This document shows, one piece after another, positions 1 through 6,956 of a stretch of 13,398 nt of DNA; position 1 is the first letter of the stretch; every line of letters starts with the position of its first letter. The notes under the pieces were generated by a model. It ran no database searches, was not told the DNA's origin, and saw only the letters and a list, made by a program, of their open reading frames with translations. Source of the DNA: Gallionella sp. (GTDB lineage Bacteria; Pseudomonadota; Gammaproteobacteria; Burkholderiales; Gallionellaceae). The stretch is from the NCBI GenBank assembly GCA_030645955.1, contig JAUSMR010000151.1:1-13398 (forward strand). The letters are read 5' to 3'. A program made the translations under genes and the position numbers.

Positions 1-1
1 C

Positions 2-781
2 GAACTACCGGGCGCTTCCAGACTTTTGGTTTTTGACGATATTTCTGAAATCGTGTCTGCGCAACGTTCCCAGGCGTGGGGGGAGGTCGCCCGACGGTTG
101 GCGCACGAGATCAAGAATCCGTTGACCCCCATCCAGTTGTCTGCGGAACGACTGGAGATGAAGCTGTCGGGCAAGGTGGCGCCAGCGGAGCAGGCCCTGC
201 TCACCAAATCAGTGAAAACCATTGTTGATCAGGTCGACGCCATGAAGCGTCTTGTCAACGAGTTCCGGGACTATGCGCGCTTGCCGGCGGCGGAACTCAA
301 ACCGATTGACTTGAACCTGCTGGTGTCTGAAGTGTTGCAGTTGTATGCCAGCGAAACGTCGCAAGTCCCGGTACAGATGGAGCTTGATCCGCGTTGCCCG
401 AGAGTGATGGGCGACCTCCAGCAGTTGCGCCAGGTGTTGCATAACCTGCTTCAGAATGCGCAGGATGCCACTGAAACGGCAAGCCATAGTGGCAACGCGC
501 ACAGTGTGATCGTCAAAACCCATTGGCTTGAGACCAGCGGGCGGGTTCGTTTGAGTGTCATCGATTGCGGCTCAGGTTTTTCGGAGCACATCCTTAAACG
601 TGCGTTTGAACCCTATGTCACGACCAAAGCCAAGGGGACCGGACTCGGCTTGGCGGTGGTCAAAAAAATCGCCGATGAACATGGCACCCGTGTCGATATT
701 GCCAACCGTATCATCGACGGTAAAGTGGTCGGTGCCCAAGTATCGTTATCATTCACCACTGAGAATATCGCGCCGGGCTAA
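2..781 (+). CDS. ntrY: NtrY-like sensor histidine kinase, C-terminal part (5' end outside window)
   Basis: This is the cytoplasmic kinase end of a membrane sensor histidine kinase; the sensor, HAMP and most of the PAS region lie before the window. The reading frame is open from base 2, so no start is present here. The H-box reads RLAHEIKNPLTPIQLSAERL, the arrangement typical of NtrY kinases and preceded by the PAS-end motif LVFDDISE. The N-box is HNLLQNAQDA, the G1 box DCGSGF and the G2 box TTKAKGTGLGLAVVKKIA, so the HisKA and HATPase_c domains look intact. The gene ends 38 bases before the response regulator, so the two are probably co-transcribed and the kinase would phosphorylate that regulator. 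NtrY/NtrX pairs are linked to nitrogen or redox control in other proteobacteria; the signal sensed here cannot be read. The family call is firm, the exact ortholog less so. Confidence 0.9.
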   Translation, partial: ELPGASRLLVFDDISEIVSAQRSQAWGEVARRLAHEIKNPLTPIQLSAERLEMKLSGKVAPAEQALLTKSVKTIVDQVDAMKRLVNEFRDYARLPAAELKPIDLNLLVSEVLQLYASETSQVPVQMELDPRCPRVMGDLQQLRQVLHNLLQNAQDATETASHSGNAHSVIVKTHWLETSGRVRLSVIDCGSGFSEHILKRAFEPYVTTKAKGTGLGLAVVKKIADEHGTRVDIANRIIDGKVVGAQVSLSFTTENIAPG

Positions 782-819
782 CCGGGCGACTCAGGTATAC
801 CCAAGGAACGTGCTAAATC

Positions 820-1497
820 ATGGCAAACATACTGGTGGTTGACGACGAGCTCGGCATCCGCGATCTGTTGTGGGAAATATTGAATGACGAGGGGCATAAC
901 GTCGAAGTGGCTGAAAACGCCGCCCAGGCCCGCGCCGCCCGCTTGCGAGATCGGCCTGATCTGGTGCTGCTCGATATCTGGATGCCTGATACCGATGGTG
1001 TGACGCTGCTCAAGGAGTGGTCAGCTACCGGGGCGCTCACCATGCCGGTCATCATGATGAGCGGGCATGCAACCATTGATACCGCGGTGGAGGCGACCAG
1101 GATTGGCGCATTGGCATTTCTGGAGAAGCCCATTACCCTGCAAAAACTGCTCAAGGCAGTCGAGCAGGGGCTGGCGCGGGGCGTTATCCGCAAGTCACTG
1201 ACCGCGTCCGCCGCGCAACCGGGTTTGCAGATGGCAGAGGTCGCTGTGGCCGTCGCGCAATCAACCCTTGCGGCGGCAGAGGCAGGGCCCCTCTCACAAC
1301 AGAGTTTTATGCTCGACAAGCCACTGCGTGAAACGCGCGACGAGTTTGAAAAGGCCTACTTCGAGTACCACCTCGCGAAGGAAAACGGCTCCATGACAAG
1401 AGTGGCCGAAAAGACCGGACTTGAAAGAACCCACCTCTATCGGAAGTTGAAGCAATTGGGGGTCGACCTGACACGCGGCAAGCGCAACGGGGGGTGA
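820..1497 (+). CDS. ntrX: NtrX-like response regulator, REC plus Fis-type HTH (no AAA+ domain)
   Basis: A 225-residue DNA-binding response regulator. The N-terminal receiver domain (about residues 3-118) has the acidic pair D8/D9, phospho-acceptor D52 in LLDIWMPDTDG, S81 in MMSGHA and K103 in FLEKP. The C-terminus (about 180-220) is a Fis-type HTH with MTRVAEKTGLERTHLYRKL. Classical NtrX is about 450 residues with a sigma54-interacting AAA+ ATPase between these parts; here an Ala-rich linker of about 60 residues takes its place, so it should not activate sigma54 promoters by ATP hydrolysis. The ATG at 820 is preceded by AAGGA. The ORF is intact and ends cleanly before the tRNA gene, so this looks like a natural short form and not a decayed gene. 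It is the partner of the upstream kinase. Confidence 0.88.
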   Translation: MANILVVDDELGIRDLLWEILNDEGHNVEVAENAAQARAARLRDRPDLVLLDIWMPDTDGVTLLKEWSATGALTMPVIMMSGHATIDTAVEATRIGALAFLEKPITLQKLLKAVEQGLARGVIRKSLTASAAQPGLQMAEVAVAVAQSTLAAAEAGPLSQQSFMLDKPLRETRDEFEKAYFEYHLAKENGSMTRVAEKTGLERTHLYRKLKQLGVDLTRGKRNGG

Positions 1498-1528
1498 CTC
1501 GCGGGCCTCGATGACTGCTGCTTGCTGC

Positions 1529-1534
1529 TATAAT
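1529..1534 (+). promoter_or_regulatory. -10 box of the tRNA-Phe promoter
   Basis: A perfect TATAAT lies ten bases before the first base of tRNA-Phe, the right place for a tRNA promoter. The -35 area (about 1506-1511) matches poorly, so only the -10 is annotated. Confidence 0.55.
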
Positions 1535-1544
1535 TCTCCGCTCT

Positions 1545-1620
<76 letters not shown>

Positions 1621-1626
1621 AATCCT

Positions 1627-1657
1627 AAAAACCAACCCCGCAAAGGTTGGTTTTTTT
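1627..1657 (+). terminator. Rho-independent terminator after tRNA-Phe
   Basis: The stem AAAAACCAACC / GGTTGG plus T-run, with loop CCGCAAA, starts seven bases after the CCA and ends in seven T residues. It is a convincing intrinsic terminator for the tRNA transcript. If the crossover lies in the tRNA 3' end, the terminator belongs to the element and replaces the host's own. Confidence 0.8.
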
Positions 1658-1979
1658 ACGTCCATTGGCGTCCGAATTGTTTATAAAGTCTTTGTAATTC
1701 AATGACTTGCAAACGTGATGCTAATTTTCGCGGGTTGCTTGTTAGTCCGATAGAGTGCAGTAACTTCCGTTAGCATCCGGCAAATTGTGCAGTAATTTTT
1801 ACAGTAAGTCAAAAAGTGGGCGATTTCTGAAAAAAAGTTACTGCATTCTGTTGTCGATTTAATTCATCTTCACTGGTTTTTTGCTGTGGAATTGCATACA
1901 ACCCCGTTGACGCTATGGTCAGAATAGCGTGGCTTCGCCGCCGAATTCACCCCCGGGCCAAACCCTCCGGGAGTACCTT
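1658..1979. other. Non-coding left end of the element (attL arm region)
   Basis: About 320 bases without a credible gene, clearly more AT-rich than the flanks in its first 250 bases. It contains the integrase arm-like repeats annotated separately. A perfect 6-bp hairpin (CGCTAT/ATAGCG, loop of seven, 1911-1929) lies beyond the last gene of the leftward operon; it lacks a T-run, so it is not a clear intrinsic terminator. I see no promoter or ORF that I can defend. Confidence 0.6.
1755..1846. repeat. Arm-type integrase site repeats, left end (consensus TGCAGTAAC)
   Basis: GTGCAGTAAC at 1755-1764, GTGCAGTAAT at 1787-1796 (32 bp further), a partial ACAGTAAGT at 1801-1809 and an inverted copy AGTTACTGCAT at 1836-1846. 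The same motif occurs twice next to the integrase start (10743-10764). Short repeats shared only by the two ends of an element are what integrase arm-binding sites look like. Binding itself is inferred. Confidence 0.55.
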
Positions 1980-2585
1980 TCAAATTTGGGCCGGGTTGCA
2001 GTTGCGGGCAGCGCGGCAATCTTCATCGTCGGGGTATTCAGGCCAGCCGTGGATCGCGTCATCGTCAAAGTCACAGGCATCAAACAGCACCACGTGGGCA
2101 GGTGTGCCACCGTCACCGACACGCGCCCCGAATTCGCCAGGCGTCAGCATTTCCTCCATGTTGGGGGCATGGCGTACTTCGGCATCTTCGTGCAGCCAGA
2201 AATCCAGCAGTGCCAGCCACACGCGCAAAGATAGACGCGGGCAGGCATCGCCTGTTGTTCTTCGCAGCAAGGCGCGTAGCTGCCAGGTGCGGATCGCGGC
2301 CCCGAATTGGTTGCCACGTGCCAGGGCCGCATCAATCAGATCTCCCGCCGCTTCCAGTTCGACGTCCAGCACGGCGGGCAACGCTTGGGGCAAACTGCGC
2401 CGGCGTGCGGGCGCCGGGTCGTCGCTGGGCGTGTAACGGTTGCCCTTCACGCGGCCCGGTTCAAGATGGCGCTTACGCCACCGTTCGGCACGCTCTAGGG
2501 TGTCCGTGGGCATCCCCTGTTTTGCGTGGCGTGACACCATCGCGGGGGATACGCCTAGCAGGTTGGCAAGTTCTTTTTGCTGCAT
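1980..2585 (-). CDS. HTH protein resembling phage small terminase subunits
   Basis: A 201-residue protein, last gene of the leftward operon. Residues 1-24 form a helix-turn-helix (MQQKELANLLGVSPAMVSRH) followed by MPTDTLERAERWRKRHLEP, a layout familiar from small terminase (TerS/Nu1-like) and related phage DNA-recognition proteins. A basic Pro/Arg stretch (about 57-70), a helical middle and an acidic, Trp-containing tail (173-190, DDDAIHGWPEYPDDEDC) follow. No catalytic motif is visible. Its ATG lies 12 bases after the previous stop, with a weak TTAGGTAA leader, so it is probably co-transcribed. In phage satellites a TerS homolog redirects packaging to satellite DNA; that role here is inference from fold style and position. 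It could equally be a plain transcriptional regulator. Confidence 0.7.
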   Translation of the reverse strand: MQQKELANLLGVSPAMVSRHAKQGMPTDTLERAERWRKRHLEPGRVKGNRYTPSDDPAPARRRSLPQALPAVLDVELEAAGDLIDAALARGNQFGAAIRTWQLRALLRRTTGDACPRLSLRVWLALLDFWLHEDAEVRHAPNMEEMLTPGEFGARVGDGGTPAHVVLFDACDFDDDAIHGWPEYPDDEDCRAARNCNPAQI

Positions 2586-2597
2586 GATTTACCTAAC

Positions 2598-3110
2598 TCA
2601 AGAAATGAACCGTAACGGCCCGGATTGACTGCAAATTAACCCAATTAAAAAAGTGTTTGCTAGCGAATTGATGCGGTTCGAATTACCCGTGATGGCTGAA
2701 GCTGTGGAAGGACCCATGACGGGGGGGTACCCCTGCCAGGCCATCGGCACCAGCTCCAACAGCCAGCCGCCGGGCACGCTTGGCAGCGCATCGGATGCGC
2801 TTGTGCTTCGGGGTATCGACATTTCGACTGGGACAACTGGGACAACTGGGACACTATTGATTTCATTGGGTTTTTCTGTCCTCAGTTTGTCCTCAGTCAC
2901 TGGGACAACTGGGACAAATCCATTCCGGGTAAGTGCAAGGTCGTGCGGACTGGCTTTGCTCTGGTGCCTGGTGCCAGTGATTGCGGGCGTTTGCAGCGCG
3001 GTAATAGCTCCCGCACGCCACCGCCTACCGGCGGCCCGCCCCAGGCTTACGCTGGCCATGCGCTCAGGCAACACACGGGCACTGCATGGCAAGGGTTGGC
3101 AGGCGGTCAT
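2598..3110 (-). CDS. Hypothetical protein with VPVVPV repeats, translationally coupled to the primase
   Basis: A 170-residue ORF whose ATG overlaps the primase stop as ATGA and whose stop lies 12 bases before the next gene, so the operon layout supports translation. The sequence itself is not recognisable: a basic N-terminal third, then FVPVVPVTEDKLRTE and SVPVVPVVPVEM, which are simply the translation of DNA repeats (TTGTCC-CAG family), and a Gly/Pro-rich tail. The opposite strand is also open across this stretch. It may be a genuine small protein, or mostly a replication repeat region that happens to be open. Coding status is therefore uncertain. Confidence 0.45.
   Translation of the reverse strand: MTACQPLPCSARVLPERMASVSLGRAAGRRWRAGAITALQTPAITGTRHQSKASPHDLALTRNGFVPVVPVTEDKLRTEKPNEINSVPVVPVVPVEMSIPRSTSASDALPSVPGGWLLELVPMAWQGYPPVMGPSTASAITGNSNRINSLANTFLIGLICSQSGPLRFIS
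2829..2912. repeat. Left iteron-like cluster (TTGTCC-CAG family)
   Basis: On the minus strand a 9-bp unit TTGTCCCAG is repeated in tandem (2829-2853) and appears again with TTTGTCCCAG near 2899-2912. Between them on the plus strand are TCTGTCCTCAG (2875-2885) and TTTGTCCTCAG (2886-2896) in tandem, period 11. The last copy is identical to a unit of the 9278-9376 array. Two clusters of one repeat family, in both orientations, suggest binding sites for a replication protein of the element. Confidence 0.6.
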
Positions 3111-6001
3111 AGGTCAAGGTCAAATATCGCGGGCGTGATCCTGTAGCACCACGACAAGCCAACGCCAGGCAGGCGCGGCCTACAGTCAAAAGGGCGGCCC
3201 TTGTCGGGTGTCAGGCAACCGTGATCCAACAGCACGCGGCACACAGCCCGATAGTCGAAGCCTTGGCAGACTTCGCCCCGGAATGTTTCAGCCAGGATGA
3301 AATATTCAAAGCTCACATCTTCACCCAGGGCAGCGGGCATCCGGTCGCCGTACTCTGCCCCGTGCTGGCTATTGGTCTTGATCGGTTCGCCCTGGTCGTT
3401 CAACATGCGCCGCACGCCTGCCCGGTTCAAAGTCTTGGGGGCGTGGTCATCACTGCCACGATGCCACATGGCGAAGCGGCCTTCACCATGCATTTCAAGA
3501 AAGCGCCGCACCGCTCGCAGCATGGCCACTACTTCACCATTGCCGGTGCCACCACGGGCCGCAAGCCAGGCATCAAAGCAGGCACGGGCGGCCCGCTCGC
3601 TCTCGCCCGCTGGCCAGCCGGTCAGGCCGGCCGCCGTGGCCATCTCACCCGCTGCACCCACCAGCGCAAAGCGGGCGCCGACACGTTCAACCTGTCCGCT
3701 TGAGTTCTTGGGGACCAACTGTTCAGCCAAGGTGTCGGCCGTTTTGCGAATGCTGGCCTTGAGGGTGTCGGCATGGGCGGTCAGCCATTCAAGCCAGGCG
3801 CGACCCGTGGCGCCGTAGACGGCTTGCGCCTGGTGCGTGATGTGTATCGCAAAGGCATGGCCCCCCGCGTATCTGTGGATATCTTCAAAGGCACCCAGCC
3901 CCAGGCCAGCATCGGCTGGAATGTCTGCCATGCGTACTTCCTGCCCGGTGTGGGTGCGCTTCATGCCCTCTGCCATGTGGTCAGCAAGACCCAATTCACC
4001 CGCACTCAGAAACAGCAGCCGCCATGCTTGCCGGGTGCGTGGCGTGCCGGTGCGGGTAGCACGGGCCTTGCCTTGTTCATTGGCCAACATGTAGGCGCAT
4101 TCACCCGCAGTTTTTGGGTCGATCTGTGCCAGTTCATCAAGGATCAGCAACCCATCGCAGTGCTGGGCCGCAATGGCCTCAAGGGCGTTATCAGTGGCAC
4201 GCCACCGCTGCAAATAGTTTGCGCCACCGTACACGCTGGCAGCCAACTTTAAGGCGGTCGTTTTGCCGCTGGAGCTGTCGCCACGGTAGTGAAAGCCCCC
4301 GCTTTCCATGCCGGCCGGTCGCAATAGCGGCCCGGCAAAGGCGCAAGCCACGGCAAACACCATCCGCGAATTGCCGGCACACAGAATCCCCACACGCTCG
4401 CGCCATTGGTCGGGTGTGCCCTTGCTTCGGAATGTGTTTTCAACTGCGCTATCGCTCTGAAAGACGATGCGTTCTACACTGTCGCCAATGGTTTCCTTGG
4501 GCAACACAAAGGCGCGGCCATGCCAGCCTATGCGGTCGGTACAGCTTGCGAATTCGGCGGGGTCGCGGCTTTGCAGATAGGTGGTCAGCAGATTGCGGGC
4601 ACGAGGTGACGTCGCAATGTGCAGGCCCATGTTCAGCAGCGTGGCACGGTACTCGCCACCATCCGCCGACAACATGCGGGCCGGCATGGCCCATTGTTTG
4701 ACGTTGCCCAGCGGATCACAGAAGCTCAGGTAATAGCCCCAGCCCCCGCCGTCCTGGTCGCGGGTGCGGGCCTGTACGTCCAATCGGCTGCATATCCATT
4801 CAGGGGGCTTGCGCTTGCCGTCCTGGTCGGCACCCACAAACCACACACCCGAATCATCAACGGTGAAGGGGTCGTGATCGCGGCCGGTGGCGCCGGCGTC
4901 GCTATCGACCCCGTTGGGCTCGCGCCGCGTGTTCTGGCTGCGCTGGCCTGCCTTGTCCGCTTGCGCGGCGTGTGCGGCCGCGTGGGCGGCCTGGTGTGCA
5001 GTGATTGCGGCCTCAATTGTGGCCCGCACCGCGTCAAGGCCATGCGCCGCGTGTGCGTCATTAAAGTCGCTGCCACCATCGGGCAGGCTTTCGGGAAACA
5101 GGGCAAGCCCCCGCACAGATCGCGCCGCCGCCGTGGCCTTGTCGCGTCCCGGATTGCGTCCGGTGCGTGCGTGGGTGTCGCGGTCGTCGTCACCAGCGCA
5201 CACAATCAGCGCCGCCGGGTATTGGCTGCGCAATGCCTTTGCCACGTGTGCCAGGTTGCCAGCATCAAAGGCTACGGCTACCGGGCGGCCCGTTGCCTCG
5301 TGAACGCTTGCGCCTGTGGCGTAACCTTCACAGATCAACAGCACAGCAGCGCCAGCCGGATCACCGCACCAGTGCCACAGCCCCGACTTGCGCCCGCCCT
5401 TCAAATGCAGCTTATCGGTGCCTCCGTCTGACGGCTTGACGGGTGCGATGAACTGCACACTCCACAGCTTGCCGGATGCGTCACGCAGGGGCACCAACAA
5501 CCGGCCGTCAGCAGCAAACCGCACGCCGTGGGGCTGTACGCCCTTGCGGGTCAGATAGGGGCTGTCGCTTGTCTCGCTGGCCAGTGCCCACAGTGCCGCC
5601 GCTTCGCCCGCCGCCTGGTCGTGTGCAACCTGTTGACGGGCTTGTTCGGCTAGCTGTCGCTGGCTGCGCTCGCGTGCCATGCGTGCCACCGTTTCGGGGT
5701 CTGGTGTGCTGGCTGCCTGGTCTGCCTTTGGCAGTGTGAAGCCGTTTTCTTTGGCCAGGTGCAGCAGCGTGCCGATACTCACGCCGCCGCCTGCCTTGAT
5801 GCTTCGCCAGGTCGATTGCGTGGCCTTGGCATCGAATGCGCTAGCGGTCGCGCTCCATTCGGTGAACAGCTCGCGCCCGGTATCGTCTGGATATTCGGAC
5901 TTGATCGCCATGCCGACACGCGCCCATTCATCGCGGGGCAAATTTGCCGACACGTATTGCAGGGCACTGCGGATCAGCGCAGGGGTGATTGTGGTTTTCA
6001 T
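3107..6001 (-). CDS. Replication primase/helicase: PriCT-2, Toprim and DUF927 (P-loop) domains
   Basis: A 964-residue replication protein of the element. Residues 5-90 match a PriCT-2 primase-associated domain (ALQYVSANLPRDEWARVGMA). About 160-330 is a Toprim-type domain, with YLTRKGV and LLVPLRD lead-in, the acidic residue E225 in ICEGYATG and the D-rich CAGDDDRD at 269-275. Residues 378-740 fit DUF927, with Walker A GDSSSGKTT (574-582) and Walker B LLILDE (618-623), so it should use ATP to unwind DNA. The tail (about 800-964) is a less recognisable DNA-binding-like region. Such primase-helicase fusions replicate P4-like satellites and integrated plasmids. Its ATG overlaps the preceding stop (ATGA) and its own stop overlaps the next ATG the same way, showing a coupled operon. 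The reading frame is intact with all nucleotide-binding motifs, so it is likely active. Confidence 0.9.
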   Translation of the reverse strand: MKTTITPALIRSALQYVSANLPRDEWARVGMAIKSEYPDDTGRELFTEWSATASAFDAKATQSTWRSIKAGGGVSIGTLLHLAKENGFTLPKADQAASTPDPETVARMARERSQRQLAEQARQQVAHDQAAGEAAALWALASETSDSPYLTRKGVQPHGVRFAADGRLLVPLRDASGKLWSVQFIAPVKPSDGGTDKLHLKGGRKSGLWHWCGDPAGAAVLLICEGYATGASVHEATGRPVAVAFDAGNLAHVAKALRSQYPAALIVCAGDDDRDTHARTGRNPGRDKATAAARSVRGLALFPESLPDGGSDFNDAHAAHGLDAVRATIEAAITAHQAAHAAAHAAQADKAGQRSQNTRREPNGVDSDAGATGRDHDPFTVDDSGVWFVGADQDGKRKPPEWICSRLDVQARTRDQDGGGWGYYLSFCDPLGNVKQWAMPARMLSADGGEYRATLLNMGLHIATSPRARNLLTTYLQSRDPAEFASCTDRIGWHGRAFVLPKETIGDSVERIVFQSDSAVENTFRSKGTPDQWRERVGILCAGNSRMVFAVACAFAGPLLRPAGMESGGFHYRGDSSSGKTTALKLAASVYGGANYLQRWRATDNALEAIAAQHCDGLLILDELAQIDPKTAGECAYMLANEQGKARATRTGTPRTRQAWRLLFLSAGELGLADHMAEGMKRTHTGQEVRMADIPADAGLGLGAFEDIHRYAGGHAFAIHITHQAQAVYGATGRAWLEWLTAHADTLKASIRKTADTLAEQLVPKNSSGQVERVGARFALVGAAGEMATAAGLTGWPAGESERAARACFDAWLAARGGTGNGEVVAMLRAVRRFLEMHGEGRFAMWHRGSDDHAPKTLNRAGVRRMLNDQGEPIKTNSQHGAEYGDRMPAALGEDVSFEYFILAETFRGEVCQGFDYRAVCRVLLDHGCLTPDKGRPFDCRPRLPGVGLSWCYRITPAIFDLDL

Positions 6002-6240
6002 GCTGGGGGGAATAGGTCACGCTGGGCCGGTGTGCCAGCCAGCGCGTAATAGGTGACGGGGCGGGGCTTGCCCCTTCTATTGAGTGAATAGGCCCGGCTT
6101 TTTTCTATGGGCTGCCCTTTGCGGATCAGCTCTGACATGCGTGTGGTGACGCTGCGCACGTCGCAATGTCGCTCAAGGTCTGCGCAGCTCGTGCGGCCAT
6201 GCAGGCGCAAATATTCCAGCAAGATTGAATGCTGATTCAT
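5998..6240 (-). CDS. Small winged-helix/HTH protein
   Basis: An 80-residue protein beginning MNQHSILLEYLRLHGRTSCA. I chose the ATG at 6240 because GAGGG lies eight bases before it and because the longer in-frame start at 6297 would overlap the previous gene. Residues 2-60 look like a winged helix: two helices, a recognition helix (RSVTTRMSELIRKG) and a basic wing (KSRAYSLNRRGKPRPVTYYAL). Proteins of this type are common next to replication genes in phages of this group and may regulate the primase operon. The stop overlaps the primase ATG by four bases. Role inferred. Confidence 0.75.
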   Translation of the reverse strand: MNQHSILLEYLRLHGRTSCADLERHCDVRSVTTRMSELIRKGQPIEKSRAYSLNRRGKPRPVTYYALAGTPAQRDLFPPA

Positions 6241-6250
6241 TGCGCGGCCC

Positions 6251-6556
6251 TCAGGTAAATATGCCTGTTTGCTTGCGGTAATGGCGTATCTCGTCATCCA
6301 TCAGTCGAGCGAAACTGCCCACGGCTTCACCCAAAATTTGATGCTTGAAATGAATGGCGGTTGTCAGCTTTTTGGCTTTGGCTTGCCGGTCGATTGCTTG
6401 CTCTGGCGTTCCGTCTGTCGGGCCATTCAGCACACAAAGCAATTGCTGCAATAGGCCGGTGACCGCTTCATCACGTTTTAAGTACAAATCCCAGGCGTCC
6501 ATCTGCATCTGTGCCAGCTTTGCCGGTGACACTTTGGTTTCAATGACGGGCTTCAT
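6251..6556 (-). CDS. Hypothetical small helical protein
   Basis: 101 residues, predicted mostly helical (KLAQMQMDAWDLYLKRDEAVTGLLQQLLCVL and a charged second half). No family recognised and no cysteine or catalytic pattern. It overlaps the alpA 3' end by 17 bases and ends 10 bases before the winged-helix gene, so it is part of the operon. Its ribosome site is weak, which suits translation coupled to alpA. Confidence 0.65.
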   Translation of the reverse strand: MKPVIETKVSPAKLAQMQMDAWDLYLKRDEAVTGLLQQLLCVLNGPTDGTPEQAIDRQAKAKKLTTAIHFKHQILGEAVGSFARLMDDEIRHYRKQTGIFT

Positions 6557-6779
6557 TGCGTGGCCCCGTGTTGATTCGGCTCTGTACCCAACTCAGGATG
6601 GAATTTTCCGACCATGCCACCATGCGGGCAGATAGCCGAATGGGGCGCGGAAAGTCGGGGTCGGTCTTTAGCCAGGTGTAAATGGTTGACTTTTTGCAGC
6701 CGATAAGGCTTTCAAGCTCATTCAAGCGGATCAAACGATCACGCGGAATCACTGGCTTGGATTCGTGGACTATTTGCAT
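6540..6779 (-). CDS. alpA: AlpA-family transcriptional regulator/excisionase-like protein
   Basis: A 79-residue AlpA/MerR-like winged HTH: RLIRLNELESLIGCKKSTIYTW (helix-turn-helix at about 20-41), then DFPRPIRLSARMVAWSENSILSWVQSRI, the classic AlpA wing and last helix. AlpA proteins activate integrase or act as excision factors in P4-like islands and satellites. It is the first gene of the leftward replication operon, with AAGGA eight bases before the ATG, so it is well placed to switch replication and excision together. The DNA target here is not known. Confidence 0.9.
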   Translation of the reverse strand: MQIVHESKPVIPRDRLIRLNELESLIGCKKSTIYTWLKTDPDFPRPIRLSARMVAWSENSILSWVQSRINTGPRNEARH

Positions 6780-6879
6780 GTTTCAGTTCCTTTGAAGCGC
6801 GGGCAAATCCGTTGTGGTTTGCTGCTGCGCTGTTGGAACTGTGGGGATGACAAGCCATTGTTGTCGCCTTGTATTTGAC

Positions 6880-6892
6880 TTGCGGCCCGCAA
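6880..6892. promoter_or_regulatory. Palindrome upstream of alpA (operator candidate)
   Basis: TTGCGGCCCGCAA has perfect 6-bp arms around one central base and lies about 100 bases before the alpA start in a 177-base gap without a credible gene. I could not find a matching -35/-10 pair, so it is only a candidate regulator site. Confidence 0.35.
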
Positions 6893-6931
6893 CCCCGCAC
6901 GGGCAAAGGCTCTCAGGCGTATTGATTGCAA

Positions 6932-6949
6932 GGCCGTAGAAAGACGGCC
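6932..6949 (-). terminator. Hairpin after the 301-aa gene (possible terminator)
   Basis: GGCCGT/ACGGCC with a six-base loop starts eight bases after the stop of the 301-aa gene. It has no T-run on the minus strand, so it would be a pause site or mRNA end protector more than a strong terminator. Confidence 0.3.
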
Positions 6950-6956
6950 AAATGGT

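Noticed and set aside
2653..3138. 161-codon plus-strand ORF with TGTTGT repeats
   Set aside because: Repeat-driven, no ribosome site, against the operon direction; the minus-strand ORF has start/stop coupling.
4619..5431. 270-codon plus-strand ORF opposite the primase gene
   Set aside because: A long shadow frame of GC-rich coding DNA; the minus strand has all the domain motifs.
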